From: Mermis nigrescens
Lineage: Eukaryota; Nematoda; Enoplea; Mermithida; Mermithidae
Length of the DNA stretch: 64,000 nt
NCBI GenBank assembly: GCA_036768485.1
Contig: JAVLUZ010000157.1
Coordinates: 15,689,877 to 15,753,876, forward strand
Reading direction: 5' to 3'
Below are positions 12,701 through 26,300 of the stretch, piece by piece (the stretch's first letter is position 1; each line of letters starts with the position of its first letter). The notes under the pieces were generated by a model that did not search any database, was not told the DNA's origin, and worked only from the letters and a program-made list of their open reading frames with translations. Position numbers and translations under genes: made by a program.

Positions 12701-15700
12701 ACGTTATAACATAGCGAATTTTGTTAGTTATTTCTGCAGCATGTACACAACTCTGTGTAAATGACTCATACAATTTAATAGTATTCAATTGTAGAGGATA
12801 GAATTCTATAAATATCCGTTTTTTGTTTTTTAATTTCGCTAAACTTCTTAATTGGGAGTGTAAAGCGTGTGCAAATCTGCGGTGTAAAGACATATAATGG
12901 TCGATTTTTCTCTTCTTGATGTCAGCCAACAACTCCGCTTATGGATCTCAAAAATTTTTTTATGATAGAAATGTACTACGGTTTAAGGGCTATTTGCTGC
13001 TTACCAGCAAACTTTTTTACACCTAATACAAAATTATATCCGGGAGTTTAAACTTTACACTCTAGTCGATGGTGTTAAAAACAGGTTTTGTCGAAGATTT
13101 CTCCGCCAACTTCTCCAGATATGAATTGGGATAAATTGTATGAAATGAAAATAAAGTACGTTCTAAGGGCTACACGTCGCAGCAAATTGCATTTGAAAAA
13201 ACTTAATATTGAATTACTTATGGAGGTGTAAAGTTCGAAGTCAGGGGTGTAACATTGGGCGAAAAACACGTTTTCTTACCTTTTTTGTTTAGTCAATACC
13301 TCAAATATTTTGCGGAACAGAAGTTTTTCAGACACATATGCGCTGCGACTGAAAGGCTACAAACTGGCTCATACCGAATTTCTTTACACTCAATGGAGAG
13401 TTTGGTACTTATTTTAAAATTTTACAATGTGGTGGATGGTGGAGAAATACGTTTTTACCCCTTTTTTAGTCGCCACTTTTTCCGTTTAGAAGTCATGATA
13501 AGTCGAATAGAATAAAAATAAATTACATACTTTCTAACGGGTACACGTTACAGCAAATTGCATTTCTTTACATCAATACTTAGCTTTTTCGGATTTTTTT
13601 TTAAATGTACCAGGGGTCAACGTCAAGCGTCAGTTGGACGCGTTTGTTTACACTTAACAGTGGTGTAAAGTGGTTTACATCTAATATTTGTTGTTCTTCC
13701 TGCCATAGTGGAGGGTTATTTTTTGCATAAATATTAATCGTAATATCAAAATAATATTAGAATTACGAATCCGACAAAAATCTTCTTTACACTCGGTGAT
13801 TGTGTTGAGTTTAGACTGAAAATTAACTATACTAATAGAGCCTTTCCGAAGCTGAATTTTTAAAAAAATATTCTATGTAACGTTAGAGTTACGAATCTGA
13901 TTGTTAGTTTTATCTTCACCCAGTAGTTGTGCAAAGTTTGCACTATTCATTTATTGTTAATGTGTCAAGTTTACACTACAAATTTATTTTACTTCCAGAG
14001 CGTTGCAAAACGTAATTTTTGTTCAAAGTATGTTCCGTAAGGTCAGAATTACGAATCTGAGTGTATTTTTTCTTTACACCCATTAGTTGTGTAATCTTTA
14101 CCCTAAGACTTAACTTTAATTTCGGAGCGTTGCAGAAGCTTATTCTTTTAAAATTTTCTATGTAACGTCAGGATTACGAATCTGAGTGTGAGTGTTGTTT
14201 ACACCCAGTAGTTGCGTAAAGTTTACGCCGAAAACATTCGATCGGTTTAAATAAGGTTAGGTTGTCTTGTTTATAAAGGATAATGCTGATGTTCAGAACA
14301 ACATTGTTTGCCACGTTTTTAGACTGCTGTCATTATTACGACATCTTACCGTATGTATTTACTGACTGAATTACTCAAATCATGCTAATTAAAAGTAGGG
14401 TACTAGCAAAGAAAAATGATCCGATGGAACAAAAAAGACGGAAATACTTGAGATTACGAGTTAATAAGGATGCAAAAGGAAGGCACTAGGAAAAAGCTAC
14501 CAATGTATATGCATAAAACCGCAAAATCTGTTAAAAATCAGACTTTGTCTAAGCAACGCAAAAAATCGAAGTATATTCTGCAGCCTGCAGATTGAAATGA
14601 CATATTTAACCAAAAGAATTATTGAAAAAGTAGCGAGTTAGCCATGCAGTAGCTATGGAAAAGTAGATGGAGTAAACTAGGAACGACTTTGTAAGCCAAT
14701 TGAATGAAATAGCAAACATCGATGCATTCAAGGCAATCAAAGAAATAGTTGGTTTAAAGTAGTAGGAAACGGGTAAGTCTACGTGAAACAGACTACAAGT
14801 AGGTACATTTGCATGCCCGCAACGATTGTATGCACTAACCAATTGACGCCAGGTTTACTTGCTATAATTCTCATGATAACAAAATAAAACACCATTAAAT
14901 ACAATTGCAATTAGTTTTTTTCAATCACGATGCGAAGCAATTCAGCGTTGCAACTTGCAAGCAGTTTACAAAAGTATACATTTTAGATTATGCTTATACA
15001 CTCTTATGTGAAGCATTGAAAATTGAAAAATATTCAAAGAATGTTGCATTTTTTAGAGACCGCAGAAAATATTTTGATTTTTTGAGTTGCTTGGAGAAAA
15101 TCTGATTTTTAACAGATTTCGCGACTTTAGGCTTATATGTACATTGGTAGCCTTTTCCTAGTTAAATTTAATACTCGTTTATTTCTGAAGTTTGGTATAT
15201 GTTTTATGTTTTTTGGTGTATTGTTGTGTATCTGCGAATATGCTAAATATTTAGAATACGTAGAGTTATGATCACGTGAATGATACTGTAAAGAACACAA
15301 CTGTAATGCTTTAAGATCTAACATTTTAATGATTTTCATACCCGTGAAACAGAAATACCTAAATCCGTGAAAAGCGCATGAAACGAAAGGTGCTTTAATT
15401 TTTGTCATACGTATTTAGTCAATCCTTATGTCCTAAAATGAAGATGTTTTCCTGCGCTTCATCGTGCTGATGAGCTTTGTTTTACCAATCATAGCCAGTA
15501 TGTGCTGCGATCAAAACAACTCGCTATCGGAATCATTGTTTAAGTGAAATATGAATATGCGCATAATCGTAAACGTCGAAGAAACTTTATCTTATTGAAA
15601 TTTTCGCTAACACTTAACGGCTAGAGCGCTTATGTTCACAGTGTTATCTAGGTAGGTGCATATTTGCTTGCCTCTTGTCATTGGTAATACATTTTTCCAA

Positions 15701-17308
15701 CTATATGAAAAATATGTCAAATTGGTAGCCTACCTTAGGAATAAAAATCGACGAAGGAAAAGACCATAACACTTTATATCAAAATCCTATCAAAGTTATA
15801 ATACAATTTCTTTAACATTTTCTGGATTTTTAATATGATAAAAATATGGTATATCAAAATTCTCAACGTTAAAATATAATATTGATAGTTCAGCAAATGC
15901 CTTTCAAAATCAATCCTACCAAGATTTATTTTTAGTATAAAAACACTAGTCATGCCTCAGACTGTTTGCAAATGTCTCATTTGCGAAAATCCATGGGAAA
16001 TTGATATCTCCTTAAGGAGAGATGATTATTTTGTTTAGCCCCAAAACATTGTTCCATCTCCGCCACACGAACGAAAAATGTTGATTGTTCATTACACTAC
16101 ATTGTTTCGAGACCACACATGGGCATGTGGGAGGGGGATTGCGCCCCCCACAGAAGTTGAAAAACTTCCCACTGATTACTGCAGCCCCCAGAATTCTATT
16201 TCTAGTAAGCGTTTTGGCAATTTCACCCGACCAGACCCCCAGAATTTTCTTGCTGCCCCATGTATGTTCGAGACCATTGTTACTGAAAAAGTTGATGTCT
16301 TGAATAAGCGTCACTTTTACTAAATGTCTCAAATTTTTTGGTCGTAAGCAGACAAGCATGAGATTTAGACCACAAGTGGACGTGGGGGTTAGGGGTTAAG
16401 ACCCCCGAGAATCAAAAATCACCCCGCAGATTACAGTAGACCCTTAGAACTGATTTTTGACGTTTTCTTTTGCAATTTTTGCCAGTTTTGTACTATCCAG
16501 ACCTCCTTAATTTAGTTGCCGCTCATGTATGGCCTGGACCCCCGGAATGAAAAAAGTAGGAAATTTATTAGGGAAAATGAGGCAAAATAAAGGCCGAAAA
16601 TGAATAAATATCAAGTTTGTTCCTCAAGAATGCTTGAACTGACCAGAAACTTTGGATTAACATAGTTTTCATGTTTTTCTAGTATTTTGTGAGATCATTT
16701 TAACCATAGAAATCACTAACTAATCCTCATCCCCCAAGTCGGCTGGCCTCTAGGCCGGCCATGCTGTGTGCTGAAATGGCCTCGCAATTAGGATAAACGT
16801 TGAAATAGAGTAAAAACTACCTTAGTTGATGGTTTCCGTGTGATTTCTAGCACACTTGCGAAAACTTTTGATTTTTGCCCTATTTCGGTCTTAATTTTGC
16901 CTGAATTTTCCCTGAAAATTACACTCTTTTGTTTTTCTCAGGATTAAGATTTTAAACCCTAAACGTGTATGTCTAGCCGAAAAATTAAAGCAAACTATAA
17001 ACACGCCTTTGTCTTGCTTTTATGAGCGAAGTTTTACACGAAATTGTACGGAGGAAGCAAAGAACTCAATGAGCGTATTTCACGGATTAGGCAACCTTCA
17101 TTTCTAACCATGTTAGGTTTCGTTAGGAAATCTGCCAGAAAATACAGCAAGAGTGAAGAAAAAGAAGAAAAGATTTTTCTTACGAATAATCCCTTATAAA
17201 TTGGTCATTATGGAAAACTCAGAATCATAAAATTTCAGATGATTTATACTCAGCTTGTTTATTTATAGTATAATTTATTATTAATTATTATTATTATTTT
17301 TGTTGTTG

Positions 17309-17358
<50 letters not shown>

Positions 17359-20300
17359 GTTATTATTATTATTATTATTATTTATAGTCATTTTAAAATC
17401 TTGACAATACCTTAGATTTGTTTCATTATATTTATAGAATGATTCATGGCAAATTTATTTCGAACCTTGTGGTCAGGAAGTTGCGGACGAATTTGCATTG
17501 CGCTATGGCATCGAGCCTATATATCAATCGATTACTCACTTTGCTTGCTTATGTACAAAATATATGTGTCAGGTGAATTTGATAGGGCTTACTTCTATAA
17601 TTTTTGTTAAGCTGATTTAAATCTTAATATTTTATATCAATTTGAATGATTTGTAAGTTCCCAGTGTTTCTTTTCTTATCAAAAGGTCTTGCAAACTTTC
17701 GTGAAAGATTTTCATTTTATGAAATTTCTGAATTTTTTAGTTTTCACTAGAAATAAAGGCAAATGGTTTTCCTGATAATCCCATTCTTGATTTCACTTTG
17801 TTGTTCATTCGCTGGTCTTGATTGCAAATTTAATTATTCGAAACTGAAAGGTTTTAAGATAGAAAAAAGATGAGAGTTAATAGATAAAAGAAAAAATAAA
17901 AGATTACGTTCAAAAGATACAAAGTTGTCGATCATTGGTATTTTAATCTGGTACGTATAATGGCGAAGGATCAGCCCGTTCTGGTGCAGACAAGAGAGCT
18001 TTCTTGATCTAAAATGGTCCTAAAAATTGTTATAAACGTTGAAACAACCTAATTCCCGTAATTGACGCTTTATGGCTGATTTAAAGCACTTTTACAGGAA
18101 AAGTTCGAATTTTTGTCCATGCTTGACCCTAATTTTTCTTTATTTTCCCAGAAATATGCTTTTTTTCGCCCAAACCCAACAGATACGATGCTGAAAGGAT
18201 CATGCGATGGGGTTGTGCATTACTTGTCGACGTTGATCATCCATGCTGGATATTTGTCGCTTCATGAGTGATTTGAATCCATTGCTTCCGGTCGTCTGCT
18301 AGTGTTCGGAGGTGTCCCATCCATGTATTATTATAAGCTTTGCGGCTCAGGTTGAATGGTTTCATGATGAAGTGTTCAGCAGCTTTTTGGAAATAGCGCT
18401 TGGTAGTCGTTAATACGCCTCCACGGGGCCGTTTCCAATGCGGGTCGTTTGTGCATAGGAAGGCTTTTTGTGGTAGCCTGCCTTCCGACATCCTGAGAAC
18501 ATGCCCAAGCCAAGTCCAACGGCGTTTAGTGATTAGCTGCGAAAGTGGTAGCGCGATTTCGCATCTTCTACGAATTTCCTCATTTGTAATTCTATCCTTA
18601 AGGCGAATTTTTGTGATCGAGCGTAGGCAACGATGGTCAAAGGTTTCCAATTTTTTGAGGTCCGCTTTTTTGGTATTCCACGTTTCACTTCCATATAGTA
18701 ACGTAGCACGTACCGTTGCACAGTAGACTCGTCCTTTGGTTTTATTTCGAACGTCCTTGCGATTCCACAGACATTTTAGGCCCAGGAATGCAATTAGTGC
18801 CTTTTGTATACGGCTGTCAATCTCGTTGGAAGCGTCGTCGTTTGCAGTTATTAGGCTACCTAGGTAGGCAAAGGAATCAACCCCTTCGATTGCATCAGGG
18901 CCGATTGTCAGCACAGGTAGGTGTTGGTCCGGATCTGGGTCATACGCAATAAATTTGGATTTTGTTGGGCTCAGTTTTAGACCTAGTTGGGCGGCTTCTT
19001 CCCCCACTCGGTCGATCATGGTTTGCATATCGGCCGCTGTTTCAGCAAATAGGGCTACATCGTCCGCAAAGGTGAGGTCCGTCAAGGGCGTTTGGTACGG
19101 GTGTAGACAGATGCCTCCTGGTTTATTATCCAATGCTCTACGAAGTATTGCGTCTATGCAAATATTGAAGAGGCACGGGGATAGGATACCGCCCTGTCGC
19201 ACTCCGCTGGCGATGTTGAAGGTTTTGCTCATTTCCCCGTAGACACGGACCAGGCTTTGGGTATTAGTGTACATGATTGAGGATAAGCGAACTAGTTTTT
19301 CAGGAATTCCAATATCTGTTAGGAGCTCCCATATGGAATCTCTGTGTACGCTATCAAAGGCTGCTGTAAAGTCCAGGAATGTCACGATGGTGGGTTGCTG
19401 GAATTCGTGCCGTTGTTCAAGTATCTGTCTGGTGGAAAAGATTTGGTCGATACAACCGCGACCAGGCCGGAATCCAGCTTGGTTTTCCCTGGTTTGAGCG
19501 TCACAGTGAGGACCGATTCGGCGTAATATGATTTTTTCCATAATTTTGTAAGCAATGTTGAGTAATGAAATACCGCGGTAATTGGCGCAGTTACTTTTGT
19601 CACCTTTTTTGAAAATAGGAATGACGATTGCCACTTGCCAGTCTTGTGGTATTTTCTCCTCTATCCATATCCGATCTAACAGCTCATGCAGGCAATCTAT
19701 AATAGTTGGGTCGTTCAACTTGAAGAACTCGGGTGGGAGCTCATCTGTGCCAGGCGATTTATTGTTCCTGAGACTTTTAATTGCCGCTTGAATTTCGTCA
19801 ATTCTGGGAGGTTCGCTAGAGATTAAGTTGTTTATCCGTGCAGGCAAGCTGCCTGTGTTAGCTCGAACCGCTGCAGGGCGAGGCCGGTTTAATAAACCAC
19901 AGAAATAATCAGTCCAACAGCCCATAAGGTCCTCCTTTTTCGAGACGGCTATGCCTTGGTTATTTTTGATAGAGCTGCTAACGGGCGGTTTAAATTTCTT
20001 CGATATTGAATTAACTAGTCGGAAAACCAATCTAGAGTCACCCCTGTTTTGCGCAGCCTCGAGTTCGAATGCACGTGCGTTCTAGTAGTTTTCCCTGTCC
20101 GTTCTTGCAAGAGTTTTCACTTTTTTCGCAAGATCTTTTGCGGAGTGGAAAATTGTGTTGATTATTTAGCGCGGTTTGCCTGGCTTTGGATGCGCTCAAT
20201 GTATCTTCAGTTATCCAACCTTGCTTGTTTTTCTTAACGTACCCCACGGTATTTTGCGCCGCGTTGTGCAAGGCAGTTTTGAGGTGCTTCCACCTGCCTT

Positions 20301-23300
20301 CAACAGTGTTCTCAGGTTCACAGGCGTTTATGTTATTGTTGAATGTTCGACAGAATGTAGCACGATTCTCAGCAAGGGTCAGTTGAGCAGTATCAAATCG
20401 CTTGATGGGCTTAGGCTTTTTCTCTATCGATAGCCTTAGTCTAATCCTGGCCATTAAAAGGGCGTGGTCAGTTACAACATGAATGCCCCAGTAGGCTCGA
20501 CTGTTGATAAGTGATGACTGCCATTTTTTACGGACTAAGATATACATTGTAGGGTTCATTTTATGCTACTTAGCACTGCAATAAAAGCAGGAGGCGATGT
20601 GACATTTTGCATCTTAAAATCAGCTAGAGCAAACAAATGAAATTATAGGTCAAAACGTGTTTCGTCCTTTCTGTGACCCTGTACCTTCCTTAATTCGCAT
20701 AAGAATAAGTTTCCTTACTCTTTGGTTAAACGATAGATTACTGAATATGACTGAGTTTGTCAAGAACAGCGAGACCAATTTAATAGCTCTGCTAGTCATT
20801 TATGTCCCAAAAGCATACATGATCTTGGGAAGGTTTTACCTTTCCGGAAAGGTTTTTATTCCCCCGAAATTTTTTCACTGCCTCTCAGAATTCACTATTT
20901 TCCAAAGAAATTATGGAAGAGGTGCTGTTTTTATCGCTTCTAGCCGTCCATTTGTCCTAAAGTCTCAAGTTTTTGATATTTTTTGACTGTTTTGTCCACT
21001 TTACTCGAGTTTCTGGTATTTTTCGAATTTTTCAAATGAATGACGCGCTTTAAAACCTATTGTGAGAAAGATATTTTTGTAAAGTTTAAATGTTATTATT
21101 TTAACGGATTGAGCTTGTTGAAAAATGTCGTAATATGCGGTTTTACTAGCTATCTCAGCGAAATTGACGAGAGATTTTGCCAATTTATCTTAGGCTCGCC
21201 CCCTTGATCGAATCCTGGACACGATCCTACTCAGATCATTTATTATTCCATACATCATTCACAATATGGTCTTTTTAAGGATTAGTGAATTTTAATCTTT
21301 CAACTTTTAGCTTTCCTTATATTTTCAGAAATCATTTTAGTGGTTTATTTTTCGCTAATTTTTGATGTTTTTTAAATTTTTTCTATAATTTCATTAATGG
21401 CATTTCTCATTAACCTTTATCCATAATTTTTCAAAATAATCTTCTAAATCTCATTTCAAAAACTTTTCAAGTTTCCTTCCTTCAGCGCTTAAGAAGATCA
21501 GCAAAGTTCCATTCTATATGATTTGATGTTATGTTCTATGCGTTGGCTTTTATTTTCAGCAGCTTTATGCGCTTTTCTTCATAGCTCTTATTAACTGAGG
21601 ATATCAATTCGCTTGATTGATTCAAATTATGTATTGAAAGCTAAGAAGTTAGTTATACAAATGAATCGATTTACAACCGATAATATTTCAGGGCGTTCCG
21701 GCAGTGATTAGTTCTCTGCTAGCAAACATAAACGCTTTTTATGCTCATGCTACCTCACCAGGCTCCAGTGTCTCAGCCTCGAAAGAGATTTGCTGCTTCA
21801 AATTTTGGCAGAGATCGTTTTGTCCGATTGTTGGATCAGCTACACAACTCCTTAAGGATCGATTTATCAATGTACAGAGTGAGTTTTGCGTTCAAATTTA
21901 CAAACTGCTACGGTAACTTACTTTGCTTTCTGGGATAAACAATGGAGGAGAAATCCTCGATAAGGATTGAAATGTGGAACGGTTTGCTATAATGATTGTA
22001 TCGAAATAAGAAGCATTCAAATTTTGCTCGACAGTGTCGCGTCTTACGTTCGATCTCAACTTGGCGCATGTCTTAACTTGGCGTATGTCTGAACTTGGCG
22101 CATGTCTGACGTTGGCGCCCGTCTAAACTTGGCGCCTTTTGTTTTCTTGTATGAACCTGGCGCCCATCTAAACTTGGCGCCTATTTTGACTTGGCGCATA
22201 TCTAAACTTGACGCCTATTGTTGCAGGTCTCGATTGTGACTAAACTTGGCGCATATCTATGTTTGGCGCATGAAAATGGATAGAGGTGCAGGCATATAGG
22301 GGAGGAAACGAGCAGCCCTACCTTGTAGGTTTGGGTAGCGTCTGATCAGAACAAATAGTGATCCACACCTATATGCAGTGTTCAGAATTTCGAATATCTT
22401 ATGTCTATCGGATTTGCCATACACGCGCACAAGGGCGGATTTAAGGGAGGTGCACGGGGCCGTTCCCGCCCCGTAGGATAAAGATTAGACATGTAATTTG
22501 CAATGATTTTTGGCTGTTGATGATCACAATTTCTCAAATTGTCCTGGCGCCGGAAATGCCGTTCTATTTACTTTTTTTGCCAAAATCAGACATATTTAAT
22601 CATTTTCTGCACAGAATCAGCATAAGTCTCGTAGATTTTCGAAAAAATTTCGCGCTAAGTGATTTACATAGAAGTATATAATGCAAAACGCCGGAAAAAG
22701 TTTATTTTGAGCGTGTAAGGTATATATTTGGACCTATTTTATAACGGAAATCCTAGATCCGCTAAGCACGCACACCACGGAACTTTCGGGAAGGGGTGAA
22801 AAACATTTTCTAAAGTAGTTGTTTTGCGGCCTAGAAACGCTGGATACATATCGAAAACGTCGTTTTTCAGCCTTACTTATTAAACTATTTCTTCTTAGGT
22901 GATTAAAACATGAAATTTTTTCAAAAATGAGAAAAATTCAATAAAATTAAATTATACGTGAAAAAGAGCTGCTTGGCGCGAAGCGCCGGAGAAATAGGAA
23001 CATTTCACCAAAGATATTGCTGAAAGACTGAAAAAATTGAAATATTATGATCTAATAAATGGAAGCTTTACTAATTCATAACATATAACTATTAAGCTAA
23101 ATCTTTAGTTTGCATTCAGTGTATACCGATTCTGAGATGGAAAGGCCCTTTATTTATAGAAATGATACGTACAGTTATATACATATGTATACCTAGCAGT
23201 GTTTTTTTGCACAAGGTCCGTTTGTACATGTACAAAGATGGTCCCTAAAAGTCTTTGTACATTTCGTACACACAAATTTTTGAGTACGATAATATGGTAC

Positions 23301-26300
23301 AGTAGCGATTTTAGTGTGGCAAAAACAGAGTTGTTCGACCTTTGGTTACGTATTTTAGCAATTTCTAGGTTTCTCGGGCAAAAATCAGTAATAATCATCT
23401 CAAAACGGCGCGAAGCGCCAGAAAAATTTGGCACTTTTCCTTTCCAAAATGCAATTTCTGAAATTATAAAGATATATAGAACATACAATTGCTCATTCTC
23501 GGCGCGGAGCGCCGAGAATTTTTGCGAATTTCGAACCTTTTTTGCAGTTTTTGTCTTCCAAAAAATCTTGTACATGTACAAAGATGGTACCTAAAAGTCT
23601 TTGTACATCGCGAAAAATCTTTGCCGAATACAAAAACCGTGATACCAAGCCCAACGGGTCTCCGAATTAGACATGCGCCAAGTTTAGACAGGCGCCAAAT
23701 TGAGATTGGCGCCAAGATAAGACAAGTCCCATGCGCCAACATGCGACGATGCGCCAAGTTCAGCCATGCGCCAAGTTCCGACATGCGCCAAGATTCAGTC
23801 ACAATCGCGTTCATTTGTAATCGGATTATAATACAGAATTCTAGTCTCACCATGATATGAGCGTCATTGCAAAAATTAAAAAAGACATTAAAGTCGTCGT
23901 TTGACTTTATTCAGAATTTCAATTTTATGTCGCCTTGATACTATACATAGCTCCACGCATACATGTAAACGGTGGATGAGGGGATTACCCACCAAGTTGG
24001 TCGTCCTCCGATCCCCTTACAGCCAGAAAATTTCGTCCCATCCCCGACTTTTGTTAAAAAAATAAAATTTTTGACCGTTTTTAAGAGTTTTTTCGGCTTT
24101 TTTTGTCTAAAATTGGAGGTCATCTTTATTTTTACCCCCTCCCGTAAAAATGGCCGAGGACCATACGTGGGCAGCAAGAAATTTCTGGGGGGGTGCAAGA
24201 TTTTTTTGAAGGTCAAAAAATGGCCTTAAAAATGGTGGTATGGTAATAAAAACACCATTTTTCGGCGTTTCTCATCAAGCACTATCCATTGGCGTCAAAA
24301 AATTGCGAGAAAAGCGAAAAAATTTTCAAAAATTGAGTTCTGGGGGGTATTTTGATTTCTGGGGGGGTATTTTGGTTTCTGGGGGGTGCATACCCCCCCC
24401 CCCAAACCCCCCCCCCACGCCCAGGTGTGCCGAGGACTCCCCACTAAAAAATTTCACGCCGTTATATGTATGGCTCCACATATTACGCATATCAATTACG
24501 TATGAACTTTTTGTTGTGATAAGACTAATTGAATATTAAAAAGAATGGAATGGACGACACGAGGAAAACGAACAACTGGCGATGACAGATATTCAGAAAA
24601 CTTAAGCAAAATCGATAGATAAATAGGATCTACCAGTTTTGAATCGATATTTTTTGAAGTGTAAAAGCTTATCTCGCGATCTCTTCAATTTCTAACAGAA
24701 TTTATATTTCATAACTTTACAAAGTTTAGATAAGCCATATAAATCAAACATCCTACATTAACATACTTCAACACGTAAATTTAGTGGTCGTTTTATGATG
24801 AGAAATACTTTTTGTGCCAACGCATAGGATTGGGCATTAGAAAAAGATGTTTTCCTTCAAGCGTTACATACAAAATGGCTAAATGAGGTTTTTATTTTTT
24901 CAGTATTTTGGTTTGAACCTAATTAGTCGTATTGAGAGCTAGTTAAAATATTTGTCCAAAAAGTATACAGAAGAAAAGGCAGAAATTTAAAGCATTGTCA
25001 AAATACCACTCTTTGGATGATTTCCATGCGGGAAAAAATCATTTCACGACTATAGTTTGTCCTGTCGTAAAAAGGATAATTGTCAAATTGAGGAAATAAC
25101 GTCATTGATGGAACGAATTATTTAATATAAGTTTATTGCTTACATTTCTCCTTCAGGCCACAAAGTATTCAAAAACAATATGCGCACTGCTTTAGTTTGA
25201 TTTTCATCATAAGCTTAGTCGGGTTTACGCCCTTTGCCTTAAAATTTGGATAATCGTTTCTTTATTTTATTAAAATAATCAGATGCAATCGGTAAGTGCG
25301 CATACGTAATACATGCAGGAAATAGCGACTTTGCTTAATTTATTTATTTTCATTCGAATTCTTCATTTCTTGATCCTTTTTTTCTACAAATTTTCAAAAC
25401 TTGTTAACGCCTTTCTCATTCTTTTATAAAATAATGTCATTTTTTAAAAATTGTATTATGAAACAGTTTTTTCAGTCCTTTAAATCATGCATGATTTGAT
25501 GTATAAGCTGAAGGCGAATTCATGAAACTGTACTTTTCGGGAATTTTTCACCCGCTATCTTGTTTGATCGGCACGTGGTGTCTCATGTATTGTGACATTT
25601 AATTTTGTGCTTTTTCCTCTTGACAATCTAGCTCACATATATTGCTTAATATATTAAAAAGAAGCAGCAGCGTCCTTATTTACTTATACATGTTTCGACA
25701 ACATATTTTCAATTTTCTCTTTAAACCTGCACGAAGTGAAGGCTTTTCCGGATTTTCTTAAACCTCAGCAATTATTTAAAAAATAATGATAAATCTTGTT
25801 GTATCAGAACTAAATTATAATTACTTTATTGGAAAAAAATAAAATAGGGAATAGGATTATAATATAATGAATAATATTATAATTATAATTATAATATAAA
25901 TAATAGGCGAGTAATTAGCAATTTTCGTTTAGTTGCTCTGCTGTCTACGTTGCCTACTTTTTCTTGATATTATTATTAGTCAATATGCAATTAATTTGAG
26001 CTCAAACTGCGATTTTTCTTGATTTGTAGTACGCGCAAAATTGTTTTAAGAAAAAAATGCATTCTTAATACATCAGGAATACAGGTACATGTAATTGCAA
26101 AGATGGAAAAGGTTTGTACAATAATAAATGCATGTATAAAGAATTAGGCTAAACTGATCTTGAATTTGTTTCGTGCTTCAAGCCGCTAACTCGGCAATCG
26201 ATTGTATATGTATCTTCATATATTAGCACAAAATTATAATTAGCATAAACCAGAACAATGAGATCATATTAAGCCAGACTTCAGCTTTACAACATAGACT

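Larger units (their letters stand above)
22030..23815. mobile_element. foldback element 2 (inverted AACTTGGCGCATGTCT minisatellite arms)
   Basis: Left arm (22055-22273): repeats of aacttggcgcatgtct and aacttggcgcccgtct, 16-17 bp. Right arm (23668-23795): the reverse unit, agacatgcgccaagtt. Next to both arms is cgattgtgac, inverted with respect to each other (22231, and its complement near 23800). The spacer holds two later insertions: a hAT-like element (22430-22766) and a TGTACA repeat (23208-23642). No ORF for a transposase. Confidence 0.8.

Noticed and set aside
18237..20559. LINE reverse transcriptase as a host gene antisense to unc-13
   Set aside because: Motif order and C-terminal region are those of a non-LTR element, it is 5'-truncated and frameshifted.
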